Source: UBA11612 sp963662375 (lineage in GTDB: Bacteria > Pseudomonadota > Alphaproteobacteria > Rhodospirillales > Rhodospirillaceae). From it: a stretch of DNA of 64,000 nt. This document shows, piece by piece, positions 1-8,713 of this stretch. Under the pieces are notes generated by a model, which saw only the letters and a list, made by a program, of their open reading frames with translations, searched no databases and was not told where the DNA came from. Each line of letters begins with the position of its first letter. Position 1 is the first letter of the stretch. Where the stretch lies: the NCBI GenBank assembly GCA_963662375.2, contig CAXXRP010000015.1, forward strand, positions 372,001 through 436,000. The letters are read 5' to 3'. The position numbers and the translations under genes are program-made.

Positions 1-11
1 CGTCTGCGCTC

Positions 12-1205
12 ATGTTTGCGTTCAAAACCATCGGCCAGGTGGACATCGGCGGCAAGCGCGTCCTTGTTCGCGCAGATCTCAACGCGCCTTTGAAAGACGG
101 GCGCGTGACGGACATGACTCGTATCGAACGATTCATGCCCACACTGCGCGGGCTTGTGGCTAAGCGGGCCAAAGTCATCGTTATGTCTCACTTTGACCGC
201 CCAAAGGGGAAGCGGGTGCCGGACATGTCGCTGAGGCCGGTGGCCCAAGCGCTTGCCCAAGCGTTCGGTCATGACGTGGCTTTCGCCGAGGATTGCATCG
301 GAGAGGTCGCAGCCCAGGCGGTGGCCGGGCTTCAGCCAGGGCACGTACTGTTGCTTGAGAACCTGCGGTACCATGCCGGTGAAGAGACAAACGACCCGAC
401 TTTCGTGAAAAAGCTTGCGGCGCTGGGCGATGTCTACGTTAACGACGCGTTTTCGGTTGCGCACCGCACCCACGCCTCGACTGAAGGCCTAGCTCATGTA
501 CTGCCCGCCTATGCGGGAGGGCGGATGCAGGCCGAATTGGAAGCGCTGGAAGCGGCGCTTGTGAACCCCCGCCCGAAGGTTATCGCCATCATCGGCGGTA
601 GCAAGATTTCCACTAAACTCGATCTGCTCGATAATCTCCTGGAGAAGGTGGACATGCTTGTGATCGGCGGCGGCATGGCGAATACATTTTTGAATGCTCA
701 AGGCGTTGACGTCGGGAAATCTCTCTGCGAGCGTGATCTGGCAGACATGGCGCGGGCGATTTTGGAAAAAGCCAAGTCGGCGAATTGCGAAATCGTGTTG
801 CCCGTGGATGCGGTCGTATCCACCGAACTGAAGGACGGCGCGGAAACGTCTGTGTGCGACATCGATGCGGTGCCGGCAGACGCGATTATTCTCGATGTTG
901 GTCCGGCCACGGTGAAAACGCTGGAGGCCAAACTCGTCAGGTATAGAACGCTTATCTGGAACGGGCCGCTGGGCGCGTTCGAGATCAAGCCGTTCGATGC
1001 GGGAACCAATGCACTAGCGAGAAAGGTGGCCGAGCTGACGCAGGCTGGAGGTTTGGTATCGGTGGCCGGCGGAGGCGATACGGTGTCGGCGCTGAACGGC
1101 GCGGGTGTGCTGGACAAGTTGACGTATGTGTCCACCGCCGGCGGCGCGTTTCTTGAATGGCTTGAAGGGAAAGAACTGCCTGGGGTGTCGGCTCTTAGCG
1201 GGTAG
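12..1205 (+). CDS. pgk: phosphoglycerate kinase
   Basis: Cytosolic glycolytic enzyme that transfers phosphate between 1,3-bisphosphoglycerate and ADP. At 397 aa it has the full family length. The N-terminal substrate-binding signature RVLVRADLNAP lies at residues 16-26, SHFDRPKG at 59-66 (SHLGRP is the more usual form), and the C-terminal nucleotide loop GGGDTVSAL at 353-361, followed by STAGGAFLE. The ATG is eleven bases into the window, so the promoter and any upstream gap/tkt genes are outside. It converges on accA; the 28-bp gap holds a 7-bp stem hairpin that could serve both transcripts. Confidence 0.97.
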   Translation: MFAFKTIGQVDIGGKRVLVRADLNAPLKDGRVTDMTRIERFMPTLRGLVAKRAKVIVMSHFDRPKGKRVPDMSLRPVAQALAQAFGHDVAFAEDCIGEVAAQAVAGLQPGHVLLLENLRYHAGEETNDPTFVKKLAALGDVYVNDAFSVAHRTHASTEGLAHVLPAYAGGRMQAELEALEAALVNPRPKVIAIIGGSKISTKLDLLDNLLEKVDMLVIGGGMANTFLNAQGVDVGKSLCERDLADMARAILEKAKSANCEIVLPVDAVVSTELKDGAETSVCDIDAVPADAIILDVGPATVKTLEAKLVRYRTLIWNGPLGAFEIKPFDAGTNALARKVAELTQAGGLVSVAGGGDTVSALNGAGVLDKLTYVSTAGGAFLEWLEGKELPGVSALSG

Positions 1206-1224
1206 GTCGGTGCGGGGGACCTAC
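1202..1224. terminator. hairpin between convergent pgk and accA
   Basis: GTAGGTC (1202-1208) and GACCTAC (1218-1224) form a perfect 7-bp stem around a 9-base G-rich loop, overlapping the pgk stop codon. No T-run follows on either strand, so this is a possible weak or factor-assisted bidirectional terminator rather than a classical intrinsic one. Confidence 0.4.
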
Positions 1225-1233
1225 GCCGTGCGC

Positions 1234-2187
1234 TTATTCCGCAACGGTGCGCCCCATTTGCAGAAATTTATCGCGACGCTGAGCGCGCAACTGTCCTCCG
1301 TCAACGCGAATCAACTGTCCCAGATGCATGTCAATGGTGTCCCGCACGGCGGTAAAGATTGCCGCGCGTGAACGGTGAGCGCCGCCGATAGGTTCGGGGA
1401 TAATACCGTCGATAACACCGAGGCATTCCAAATCCTGCGCGGTGAGCTTTAAGGCCTCCGCCGCGGTTTTTGCCTGTTTACCGTCACGCCATAAAATCGA
1501 GGCGCAGCCCTCGGGCGAGATCACCGAATAAATGGCGTGCTCAAGCATGAGCACTGCATTGCCGGCGGCTAACGCGAAAGCGCCACCAGACCCTCCTTCG
1601 CCAATGATCACCGAAATCAACGGTACGCGAACGGAGAGGCAACAGTCGATGCAGCGGGCGAGGGCTTCCGCCTGACCTCGTTCTTCGGCGCCGATGCCGG
1701 GGTAGGCCCCCGCCGTGTCAATAAAGGTAAGAACCGGTACGTGAAATTTGTCGGCGAGTTCCATCAGCCGCCGCGCTTTGCGGTATCCTTCTGGGCGGGC
1801 CATGCCGAAATTGTGTTTGATACGCGTTTCGGTATCGCGACCCTTTTCCAGACCGATGACCATGACCGAGCGGCCCTTGAACCGGCCAAGCCCGCCGACA
1901 ATGGCTTCGTCTTCGGCATACAGACGGTCGCCCGCCAGTGGCATAAAATCCTCGATCAGTGCCTTGCTGTAGTCGACAGTGTGTGGCCGATCGGGGTGGC
2001 GCGCGACTTGCGTCTTTTGCCACGGCGTGAGTTTTGCGTAGACGGAGCGAAGATCCTTGTCCACCCGCAGTTGAAGGCGACCGACTTCCTCGGCAATATT
2101 CAGGCCGTCGGCATCCGACAGATGCCTTAGTTCGGCGATCTTGCCTTCCAATTCGGCGATGGGTTTTTCGAAGTCTAGGAAGTGCAT
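1234..2187 (-). CDS. accA: acetyl-CoA carboxylase carboxyltransferase subunit alpha
   Basis: Alpha half of the carboxyltransferase that moves CO2 from biotin to acetyl-CoA to make malonyl-CoA, the first step of fatty-acid synthesis; it acts with AccD, which is not in the window. The 317 aa equal the family norm. It opens with the typical MHFLDFEKPIAELEGKI, and the crotonase-like core is visible around residues 130-185 with HNFGMARPEGYRKA, TFIDTAGAYPGIGAEERGQ and the glycine-rich GEGGSGGAFALA. The family-typical ATG gives a complete protein. The 155-bp gap upstream, toward the Nudix gene, must hold its promoter; only a TTGACT-like -35 is visible, without a convincing -10. Confidence 0.97.
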   Translation of the reverse strand: MHFLDFEKPIAELEGKIAELRHLSDADGLNIAEEVGRLQLRVDKDLRSVYAKLTPWQKTQVARHPDRPHTVDYSKALIEDFMPLAGDRLYAEDEAIVGGLGRFKGRSVMVIGLEKGRDTETRIKHNFGMARPEGYRKARRLMELADKFHVPVLTFIDTAGAYPGIGAEERGQAEALARCIDCCLSVRVPLISVIIGEGGSGGAFALAAGNAVLMLEHAIYSVISPEGCASILWRDGKQAKTAAEALKLTAQDLECLGVIDGIIPEPIGGAHRSRAAIFTAVRDTIDMHLGQLIRVDGGQLRAQRRDKFLQMGRTVAE

Positions 2188-2342
2188 ATTTATGAAACCG
2201 GGGTTCCGTGGCGCTGCGGCGCATTGTTCGGAGATAGCTGAGTCTACCGCCGTTCTACGGAGCGCATCAATGCCGAGAGAACGTTAATAAGTCAACTCAG
2301 CCAAGTAGATAGTTCACTGTATGTAGGCTAATCTGGCGCCGC

Positions 2343-3209
2343 TCATACAATGGGTTGCGGTGGCTGGCGTAGTCCGGCAGCGATTTGTTCGTAGTCGGGC
2401 GTGTTTTCGGGCGTCAAAGCGCCGCAGCGCATTGCAAAGTCGATGACCACCAGATTGACGTTGAATTTGAAGCGATCGGTATTCCGGACCAGGGCGAGAA
2501 CCTCGGGCAAGGGCATGAGATTAAAACCGCTGATTTCGCCGTCTGTATTCTGCGGAACGACATCTGGCGGCATCTCTAAATCGTAGCAAAAGAGTGTGTC
2601 GTTTCTAAGTCCGTTGAGAGTCTCGAAGCAATAGGAAATGACGCTGGCGGCACGGGCCTTACGCGCGAGCTCCGGGGATAAACCGGCCTCCTCATGCGCT
2701 TCCTTAATCAGATTTTCTGTAATTGAGAGGGTTGCTGGCTGACCACCCGCGACCATGTTGTCCAATTTGCCGGGCTCGACGATGCGATCAGCGGCGCGTG
2801 TGCCGGCCCACAGATGAACGCCGCCAGCCTTTAACACTAAACCGTTGAGATGTATGCTGTAAGCTCGCACGCCGAAGCCGGGCACGAGCATCCGGTCCAT
2901 GTGCAACAACGCAGGCGCGCGCCAATGGTTCTTCACGCTGTACATCTCGCCGGACCCTGCACGGAATAGGTTTGAGGCCGTCAATTGTGGCGCTATCCGT
3001 GCCAAGGCTTCAGTACGCGCCTCCGGTGCGGAATGCGACGGCGCCATGGCAACACCCGCAACGGTTCTTACAAAGACACCAGGATGACGTAGCACGGCAT
3101 CGGCTCGCTCGGGCGTGAGCCAGCCGACATGCGTGTCGCCGATCACGAAGGGCGTGTACCGGGCAAGCTCGCGCGCGTTGCACCGCTGTACTTTGTCGAG
3201 GTAACTCAT
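2343..3209 (-). CDS. Nudix hydrolase with N-terminal DUF4743 domain
   Basis: Predicted 288-aa pyrophosphohydrolase of the DUF4743/Nudix family, related to the Nudix part of fungal and plant thiamine-pyrophosphokinase-like proteins. The N-terminal half (about residues 1-120) matches the DUF4743 style; the Nudix box lies at about 155-177, starting GGQPATLSITENL and ending KEAHEEAGL, so Lys replaces the usual Arg of REUXEE while the metal-binding glutamates are kept. Start chosen at MSYLDKV (3209); the reading frame is open for 32 more codons upstream, but that stretch does not look like protein of this family. The substrate cannot be read from sequence. Monocistronic, divergent from the next gene pair. 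Confidence 0.85.
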   Translation of the reverse strand: MSYLDKVQRCNARELARYTPFVIGDTHVGWLTPERADAVLRHPGVFVRTVAGVAMAPSHSAPEARTEALARIAPQLTASNLFRAGSGEMYSVKNHWRAPALLHMDRMLVPGFGVRAYSIHLNGLVLKAGGVHLWAGTRAADRIVEPGKLDNMVAGGQPATLSITENLIKEAHEEAGLSPELARKARAASVISYCFETLNGLRNDTLFCYDLEMPPDVVPQNTDGEISGFNLMPLPEVLALVRNTDRFKFNVNLVVIDFAMRCGALTPENTPDYEQIAAGLRQPPQPIV

Positions 3210-3341
3210 CGTGTCCGGCCTTCGTTTCTCACAACTTCCATAGACGCTTCGACTCCCGCCACCTACAATTGGGGCGGTCGTACCGCTCTGCGGTTCGGCA
3301 CACAAGGCTTCGTCCCATAGAGCATCTTGTGCGTCCGCCCA

Positions 3342-3650
3342 GTGAGCACCGATCGCACACCTTTCATTCTGGCCGTCGCCGTGACCACGGCTTGGATTGT
3401 GATGGTCGGGGCCTATATGGGAAATATTGGAGGGGGGGGGTTAGCCCTAACCCCGGCTGAGTTGGTGGTCGTACTGGCCGGCGCCGGCGATCCGTCGGCT
3501 CCCCCTAAACCTGCGCCAGTTGGACCGGGCGCGCGCACCAAAATTGGCGAACCCGTGTTCGACCACGACGATGCGGAAGCCATGCGCCGTTTGGCGGATG
3601 TTTTGGACCGCGTGGATGCACCGGCACCTAGGAGTGCGCCCCATGCATGA
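3342..3650 (+). CDS. small single-pass membrane protein, unrecognised
   Basis: Predicted 102-aa protein starting at GTG 3342 (MSTDRTPF). One transmembrane segment covers about residues 7-27 (ILAVAVTTAWIVMVGAYMG), followed by a Gly tract, a Pro/Ala-rich linker and a short helical tail (DDAEAMRRLADVLDRVD). No family recognised. Its stop overlaps the next gene as ATGA, so the two are probably translated together. A run of nine G (3432-3440) encodes the GGGG stretch; a one-base change there would destroy the frame. Confidence 0.6.
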   Translation: MSTDRTPFILAVAVTTAWIVMVGAYMGNIGGGGLALTPAELVVVLAGAGDPSAPPKPAPVGPGARTKIGEPVFDHDDAEAMRRLADVLDRVDAPAPRSAPHA

Positions 3651-4093
3651 TACCTGCGTGGCGCGAGCGCATTAAGGGCCTGTTGCGCGGCACGCCGGCG
3701 AAACCTTCAGCGGCTCGCAAATCACCTGCCGAAATCTCGCCAAAGACGTATGCGTCTAGTGATGCGGACCGCACTGAAGCGATCAAGCAGGCGATGACGG
3801 TCTATCGTAGCCGCCGCGGCGAGGTGCATGGCCTCCTCGACAAGGCCCTCAAGGAGATGCGCGAGAAGCCGCCGAAGGCCGTCAGCGAACACGACGAACT
3901 TGTCAGACTGTTAACGTTGCACCGCGCCCATGTGGTGCTCAAGGCGCTGATGTCCCACGACCTGCGTCAGTATCTCGTATTTTCGGGGATACGGGGGCTT
4001 TTGGAGGACGTGCCGGGCAAGCTGGTCCAGCCGGAGCGGTGTTCCCCGGCGCCCGCCGGCAAGGCCGGTCGACGCAGGGTCTCAAAGCGTTGA
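3647..4093 (+). CDS. hypothetical basic helical protein, coupled to the upstream membrane protein
   Basis: 148-aa soluble protein with no recognised family. The N-terminal 35 residues are basic and Pro/Ala-rich; the central part (about 45-125) looks all-helical, with a charged helix around KQAMTVYRSRRGEVHGLLDKALKE and a second around HDELVRLLTLHRAHVV. Translation probably starts by re-initiation on the ATGA overlap with the 3342 gene. The pair sits upstream of rpmB with 128 bp between. Codon use and GC are like the neighbours, so it is likely native. Confidence 0.6.
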   Translation: MIPAWRERIKGLLRGTPAKPSAARKSPAEISPKTYASSDADRTEAIKQAMTVYRSRRGEVHGLLDKALKEMREKPPKAVSEHDELVRLLTLHRAHVVLKALMSHDLRQYLVFSGIRGLLEDVPGKLVQPERCSPAPAGKAGRRRVSKR

Positions 4094-4175
4094 AGAATAG
4101 ACTATTTCAGGTTCTTCTCGTGCCTGGTTTTGGCTTGACCGCCGCCTGGGCAACAGGTAAAACGCCGGACTTCGT

Positions 4176-4198
4176 GGGCGGGCGCTATAGCGCCGCCC
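4176..4198 (+). promoter_or_regulatory. GC-rich hairpin in the rpmB leader
   Basis: An almost perfect palindrome, GGGCGGGCGC-TATA-GCGCCGCCC, ends 23 bases before the rpmB start. It has no T-run, so a leader structure or processing site that affects L28 translation is more likely than termination. Confidence 0.35.
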
Positions 4199-4221
4199 TC
4201 CTGACAGGAAGGACTTTTGGC

Positions 4222-4518
4222 ATGGCGCGCCGTTGTGCAGCCACCGGCCGGGGTGTTCAGACCGGTAATAACGTGAGCCACGCCAATAACAAGTCGCGGC
4301 GACGCTTTCTGCCGAATCTACACCAAGTTTCGTTGGTATCCGAGATTTTGCGAGAGAAAGTGCGGATGAAGGTATCAACCACGGGCCTGCGGACAATCGA
4401 GAAGCGCGGCGGCCTCGACGCGTTCTTGCTCTCAACGCCCAACGCCAAGCTCCAACCCTTGGCTCTAAAGTTAAAGCGCCGTGTTAAGAAGGTGCAGGCA
4501 AGCCAAGCTGTGGCGTAA
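4222..4518 (+). CDS. rpmB: 50S ribosomal protein L28
   Basis: Structural protein of the large ribosomal subunit, 98 aa as expected for alphaproteobacterial L28. Starts MARRCAATGRGVQTGNNVSHA, with the family stretch RRRFLPNLHQVSL in the middle and RTIEKRGGLDAFLL near the C-terminus. The open frame begins further upstream (4039), but ATG 4222 matches the universal L28 N-terminus and follows CAGGAAGGAC, a reasonable ribosome site. A strong intrinsic terminator follows 31 bases after the stop. Confidence 0.97.
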   Translation: MARRCAATGRGVQTGNNVSHANNKSRRRFLPNLHQVSLVSEILREKVRMKVSTTGLRTIEKRGGLDAFLLSTPNAKLQPLALKLKRRVKKVQASQAVA

Positions 4519-4549
4519 TGGCTCGGGATGCGGCTCCGACACCAGAACG

Positions 4550-4573
4550 GCCCGCCTAACGGCGGGCTTTTTT
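4550..4573 (+). terminator. intrinsic terminator of rpmB
   Basis: Perfect 7-bp stem GCCCGCC (4550-4556) / GGCGGGC (4561-4567) with a TAAC loop, followed by six T. It ends the rightward rpmB transcript. Confidence 0.9.
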
Positions 4574-4600
4574 GTGCTCGGGCTTCTGCCGTCAAACGTA

Positions 4601-4765
4601 AATGATCCGGTTTTGCAACGCATCTTGCCGCAAGAGTTAGACCACCGTATGGAGGTTTGGCTGGTGACCCATACTGACATGCGCCGCAGCGCGCGCATCC
4701 GCGCGGTCTACGATTTTGTCGCTAAGGCGCTCTCAAACGACCGGAAAGTTCTGCAGGGAAAGGGG
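4601..4765 (+). pseudogene. remnant of a LysR-family regulator (C-terminal end only)
   Basis: Between the rpmB terminator and the 3' end of cobT, one frame reads LPQELDHRMEVWLVTHTDMR then RSARIRAVYDFVAKAL. This is the typical last 50 residues of a LysR substrate-binding domain (the family pattern is roughly LWLLTHPDLRRTPRVRAFLDFL). There is no helix-turn-helix, no effector domain and no start, so it is a fragment. Probably the leftover of a deleted transcription factor. Confidence 0.6.
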
Positions 4766-4777
4766 GCCCAGCGGCCT

Positions 4778-6685
4778 TCACACCACCAACGGCGCTGCGG
4801 AACCGCGCGCAGAGCGCAGGTTTTCTTCAAATAGGTCGCTGAGCTGTGTCATAATGGCGCCGCCCAGCTCTTCGACGTCCATAAAGGTTACGGCCCGGCG
4901 GTAGTGGCGGGTTACATCGTGGCCGATGCCGATAGCTAGTAACTGGATGTCCGACTGGTCCTCGATGTAGGCAATGACCTCGCGCAGATGCCGTTCCAGA
5001 TAATTTCCGGGATTCACCGAAAGGGTCGAATCGTCCACCGGCGCACCATCGGAAATGACCATGAGAATGCGGCGCTGTTCACCGCGGATGGCTAGGCGGT
5101 TGTGGGCCCAGGCCAGGGCTTCGCCGTCGATGTTTTCCTTGAGGAGGCCTTCCCGCAGCATCAGGCCCAGGTTTTTGCGAGCCCGTCGCCAGGGCGTATC
5201 GGCCGACTTATAGACGATATGGCGCAAATCGTTCAGCCGCCCCGGGTTGGCGGGCTTGCCTCGTTCCATCCACAGCCGCCGGGACTGGCCACCTTTCCAT
5301 TGGCTGGTGGTAAAGCCGAGAATCTCGACCTTCACCGCACAGCGCTCAAGGGTGCGTGCGAGGAGGTCCGCCGTCATGGCGGCGATGGAGATTGGCCGGC
5401 CGCGCATGGAACCGGAATTATCGATGAGCAGGCTCACAACGGTATCGCGGAACTGGGTTTCTTTCTCCCGCTTGAAGGACAGAGAGTGCATAGGGTTGGC
5501 GACAATGCGCGCCAACCGTCCGGCATCCAGGAGCCCCTCTTCCAAATCGAATTCCCAGCTGCGTTGCTGTTGAGCCATGAGCTTACGCTGCAGCCTGTTG
5601 GCCAGACGTGAGACCACGCCCTGCAGATGAGCGAGCTGCCGGTCCAGTTGTACGCGCAAGCGCGCCAGTTCCTGGGGGTCGCACAGATTGGCGGCGTCTT
5701 CCACCTCGTCGAAACGGGTGGTGAAGGCACGATACCTCTCTTTCTGGGTGCCGCGATTGTGCCCAGGCTGTGGTGGTGTTTGGTTTGTCTCAGCGTCCTG
5801 GTTGGCATCTTGGAGTGTGGATTCACCTTGGGCCTGGCCGTCTTCGTCTTCCGGTGCCTCGGCGTTCATCTCCAAGGCGCCGCCTGGCGCTTCTCCGCTC
5901 TCGACGTCCTCTTCCGCCTGGTCGCCTTGGCCTGCATCGCCGTCGTCCTGTTCGGACTCTTGATCGGGCTCGTCCTGGTCGCCGGCCTCTTCCTCTTGCT
6001 CTATCTCCTGGATGTTGTCGTGCTCAAGCTGCAAGGTCTCGATCAAACGGCGCAAAACATCAGCGCTGGCCTTTTGATCATTGAGATTGTCGGCCAGCGC
6101 ATCCAGATCTGCATCGAGCTTGTGGCCGAACTCGGCCTTCAGGACATCGCGCACGTGCGTGCAGACATTGCCTAAATCAACGGCGTCGCAGCGGGAATGC
6201 ACCAGGACTCTGAGAGCGTCGGCAATGTTGATTTGCGAGAAGGTGCTGGCGGTCTGGCACCCTTCATGGGCGAGGTGCTGTTCCAGGGCATCACCTAGAT
6301 TCTTGCTGACGCCCGCATATTGACGCGCACCGATGACCTCCACCCGGGCTTGTTCCATAGTGTTGTAGGCGTCGACTGCATTCTTGTTGAGCGGCATGCG
6401 CCGCGTGTGCACCGCCGCGTCGTGATGTTTGAGCCGCAGGGCTACCGCGTCTGCGGCACCACGCAGGCGGATTACCGCTTCGGGGCTCAGTTTGTGCGGC
6501 GGCAAGGGCAGGTGGATTTCGCCTGACGAGGATATACTGGCGCGGTGGTTGGCGGCCACAGGCGTATAGACCACCGTGGCTTCCTTGAGCCCTCCCAAGG
6601 TTTTGACGACCGCTGTCGTGGCGCTCTTGAAAACCTCGGTTCTAGACGGTCCTCGGTCCACGGGGCCTTGGAATGTATTCTTCAC
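4778..6685 (-). CDS. cobT: cobaltochelatase subunit CobT
   Basis: 635-aa subunit of the ATP-dependent aerobic cobalt chelatase (CobN-CobS-CobT) that inserts cobalt into hydrogenobyrinic acid a,c-diamide during B12 synthesis. The N-terminal domain is helical; a long Asp/Glu/Gln-rich linker covers about residues 225-300; a von Willebrand A domain starts near residue 400 with the MIDAS motif DNSGSMRGR at 422-430 and a second metal-site stretch ISDGAPVDDST further on. The length is normal. cobS lies 160 bp upstream on the same strand. CobN is not in the window, and in many alphaproteobacteria it is encoded elsewhere. Confidence 0.95.
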   Translation of the reverse strand: MKNTFQGPVDRGPSRTEVFKSATTAVVKTLGGLKEATVVYTPVAANHRASISSSGEIHLPLPPHKLSPEAVIRLRGAADAVALRLKHHDAAVHTRRMPLNKNAVDAYNTMEQARVEVIGARQYAGVSKNLGDALEQHLAHEGCQTASTFSQINIADALRVLVHSRCDAVDLGNVCTHVRDVLKAEFGHKLDADLDALADNLNDQKASADVLRRLIETLQLEHDNIQEIEQEEEAGDQDEPDQESEQDDGDAGQGDQAEEDVESGEAPGGALEMNAEAPEDEDGQAQGESTLQDANQDAETNQTPPQPGHNRGTQKERYRAFTTRFDEVEDAANLCDPQELARLRVQLDRQLAHLQGVVSRLANRLQRKLMAQQQRSWEFDLEEGLLDAGRLARIVANPMHSLSFKREKETQFRDTVVSLLIDNSGSMRGRPISIAAMTADLLARTLERCAVKVEILGFTTSQWKGGQSRRLWMERGKPANPGRLNDLRHIVYKSADTPWRRARKNLGLMLREGLLKENIDGEALAWAHNRLAIRGEQRRILMVISDGAPVDDSTLSVNPGNYLERHLREVIAYIEDQSDIQLLAIGIGHDVTRHYRRAVTFMDVEELGGAIMTQLSDLFEENLRSARGSAAPLVV

Positions 6686-6845
6686 GGGCGTCGTCCGTTA
6701 GAGCCCCATGTGCTCAGGTGGAATCGTTCAGCGCGGTTATCTTTTTGCTTGTGCATAATCTTATCGGAAAACCAGCAATTATTTTTCCGGACCACGCGCG
6801 AGATTCTGCGCGCCGTGCCCGGCGCAGCGATAAGCCCAGCTGTTT

Positions 6846-7844
6846 TTAGGCCACAGCCTCGATCGCCGAGCCGGAAATTTCTGCGCCAAAGCAGCGCTGG
6901 AAATATTCGGCAATGACCGGCCGTTCGGTCTCATCACATTTGTTGAGAAACGTGACTCGAAAGGCATAGCCGAGATCGTCGAAGATCAGGTCGTTTTCCG
7001 CCCAACTGATCACCGTGCGCGGCGACATGACCGTGGAAATATCGCCCGACATGAACCCGGTGCGCGTCAGGTCGGCCACCTCGACCATGTTGGAAATCAC
7101 CTTGCGGCCCTGGGGATTATCGTACGCCTTTACCTTTGCCAGAACGATGTTGCGTTCGGCGTCGTGCTCAAGATAATTGAGTGTTGCGACGATGTTCCAA
7201 CGGTCCATCTGCCCCTGGTTGATCTGCTGTGTGCCGTGGTAGAGGCCGGTGGTATCACCCAGGCCAACCGTATTTGTGGTAGCGAATAGGCGGAATGCAG
7301 GATGGGGATGAATGATTTTGTTTTGGTCGAGCAGTGTCAGGCGGCCGTCTACTTCCAGTACGCGCTGAATCACGAACATGACATCGGGGCGACCGGCGTC
7401 GTACTCATCGAACACCAAGGCGATGGGACTTTGCAGCGCCCAGGGAAGCAAGCCTTCGCGAAACTCCGTGATTTGAACGCCGTCGCGGATAACGATGGCG
7501 TCCTTACCAATAAGGTCGATACGGCTGATATGGCTGTCTAGGTTGATACGCAGACACGGCCAGTTAAGGTGGGCCGCCACCTGTTCGATATGGGTAGACT
7601 TGCCGGTGCCGTGGTATCCCTGGATGAGAACGCGGCGGTTATGGGCAAAGCCCGCCAAAATGGCGATGGTGGTGTCGTGGTCGAAGCGATAGGCGGCGTC
7701 CACTTCGGGCACGTGTTCGGCACGCTGCGAAAACGCAGGCGCCTTCATATCCGTGTCCAAGCCGAAAACTTCGCGCACGGCAATTTCTTGGTCGGGCAAT
7801 AGCGTGCCCAGCTCACCTTGCGCGGTCGCTGTCCGTTTGCTCAT
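6846..7844 (-). CDS. cobS: cobaltochelatase AAA+ subunit CobS
   Basis: 332-aa MoxR-type AAA+ ATPase that forms a ring with CobT and powers cobalt insertion by CobN. Walker A GYHGTGKS is at 76-83, Walker B IALVFDEYDA at 141-150, and a sensor-1 region LFATTNT follows. The start MSKRTATAQ gives the usual length. It lies between the J-domain gene and cobT, all leftward, the common alphaproteobacterial order. The 160-bp gap before cobT shows no terminator, so co-transcription is likely. Confidence 0.95.
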   Translation of the reverse strand: MSKRTATAQGELGTLLPDQEIAVREVFGLDTDMKAPAFSQRAEHVPEVDAAYRFDHDTTIAILAGFAHNRRVLIQGYHGTGKSTHIEQVAAHLNWPCLRINLDSHISRIDLIGKDAIVIRDGVQITEFREGLLPWALQSPIALVFDEYDAGRPDVMFVIQRVLEVDGRLTLLDQNKIIHPHPAFRLFATTNTVGLGDTTGLYHGTQQINQGQMDRWNIVATLNYLEHDAERNIVLAKVKAYDNPQGRKVISNMVEVADLTRTGFMSGDISTVMSPRTVISWAENDLIFDDLGYAFRVTFLNKCDETERPVIAEYFQRCFGAEISGSAIEAVA

Positions 7845-7997
7845 CCTCTACTCCCGGGCTCGCCGCAGGGCCCGTCCTGCGTGATGGCGGTCTTATGGCA
7901 TGCCGTTGCTAATGGGGCAATCGGCGCCGCATTCCCACTAAAGAAACCGGATGAGAAGCAAGCGCGAGAGGGCGCTGCAAAGTGTTGCCCAAAGGAG

Positions 7998-8603
7998 TCA
8001 GGGGGCGGCAACCAGAGCCGCCCAGAGAGTCCGGTAGGCCGCGTTGATGGCTTTCATGCGCCGCTCGGCGTCCAGGGAACTACCGTTGACATCCGGGTGA
8101 TGCCACTTCACCAATGTCTTGTATCGACCGCGAAGAGCGTCAAGGGTCAGCGACGTGGTCAGATCGAGGGCTTGGAGCGCCGCATTGTCCGCGGCCGTGC
8201 GTCCGCCGCGCGGGCGGGCGTCATAAGCCTTTTTATTTGCGGCGCGGTCAAAATCGGTTCCGGCGCCGAGACCGAACAGATCGCGGATCTGGGTTCGGGT
8301 TTGGTAAAACTGTGGGTAAGACACGCCGATTTTCCCTGTCGGACGGCCCCAAGTGACGGTGTTGCGAATCTCCGCCTCTATTTCGGCAGGCGTCAAATCG
8401 GCATGGAAGTCCCAATTGGCGTTGTAGGCCCGGACATGCTCCAGACAAAACAGGTAATACTCGTCCAGATTACGGTCTTTGGACGCGCGGTATTCGCCGG
8501 CTGATTTGCATCCTGTCCGGGCGCAGCTTCCTGCGTGGCTGTCGGCAACCCGGTCCGGCGGGCTTTGGAGCGGATCACATTCTGCGTCGCGGCGGTGGGC
8601 CAT
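7998..8603 (-). CDS. DnaJ-type J-domain protein with C-terminal J domain
   Basis: 201-aa protein with the J domain at the C-terminus instead of the N-terminus: helix II and the HPD motif (KWHHPDVNGSS, HPD at 169-171) followed by helix III. The first 130 residues are a conserved alphaproteobacterial extension with a CxxxxCK-like stretch (SCARTGCKSAGEYRA) and a Trp/Tyr-rich region. Start chosen at MAHRRDAE (8603); an upstream in-frame ATG at 8693 would add 30 unconvincing residues. Known family members sit beside bolA and cobS, as here. Presumably a DnaK co-chaperone; the client is unknown. Confidence 0.85.
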   Translation of the reverse strand: MAHRRDAECDPLQSPPDRVADSHAGSCARTGCKSAGEYRASKDRNLDEYYLFCLEHVRAYNANWDFHADLTPAEIEAEIRNTVTWGRPTGKIGVSYPQFYQTRTQIRDLFGLGAGTDFDRAANKKAYDARPRGGRTAADNAALQALDLTTSLTLDALRGRYKTLVKWHHPDVNGSSLDAERRMKAINAAYRTLWAALVAAP

Positions 8604-8713
8604 AGTGTCTCCCTTGCTACTATTATGAATAAAAATATCTACATGTCTCAATCTTGTTTCTTGGCGCAAGGTGTGCTTCGACAGGGTAGGCATTTATATC
8701 GAGGCACCAAAAA

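Noticed and set aside
5627..6175. 182-codon plus-strand frame inside cobT encoding a hydrophobic protein
   Set aside because: It is the complement of the acidic/Gln-rich linker of cobT, which always gives Leu/Val-rich antisense frames. cobT is clearly the real gene.
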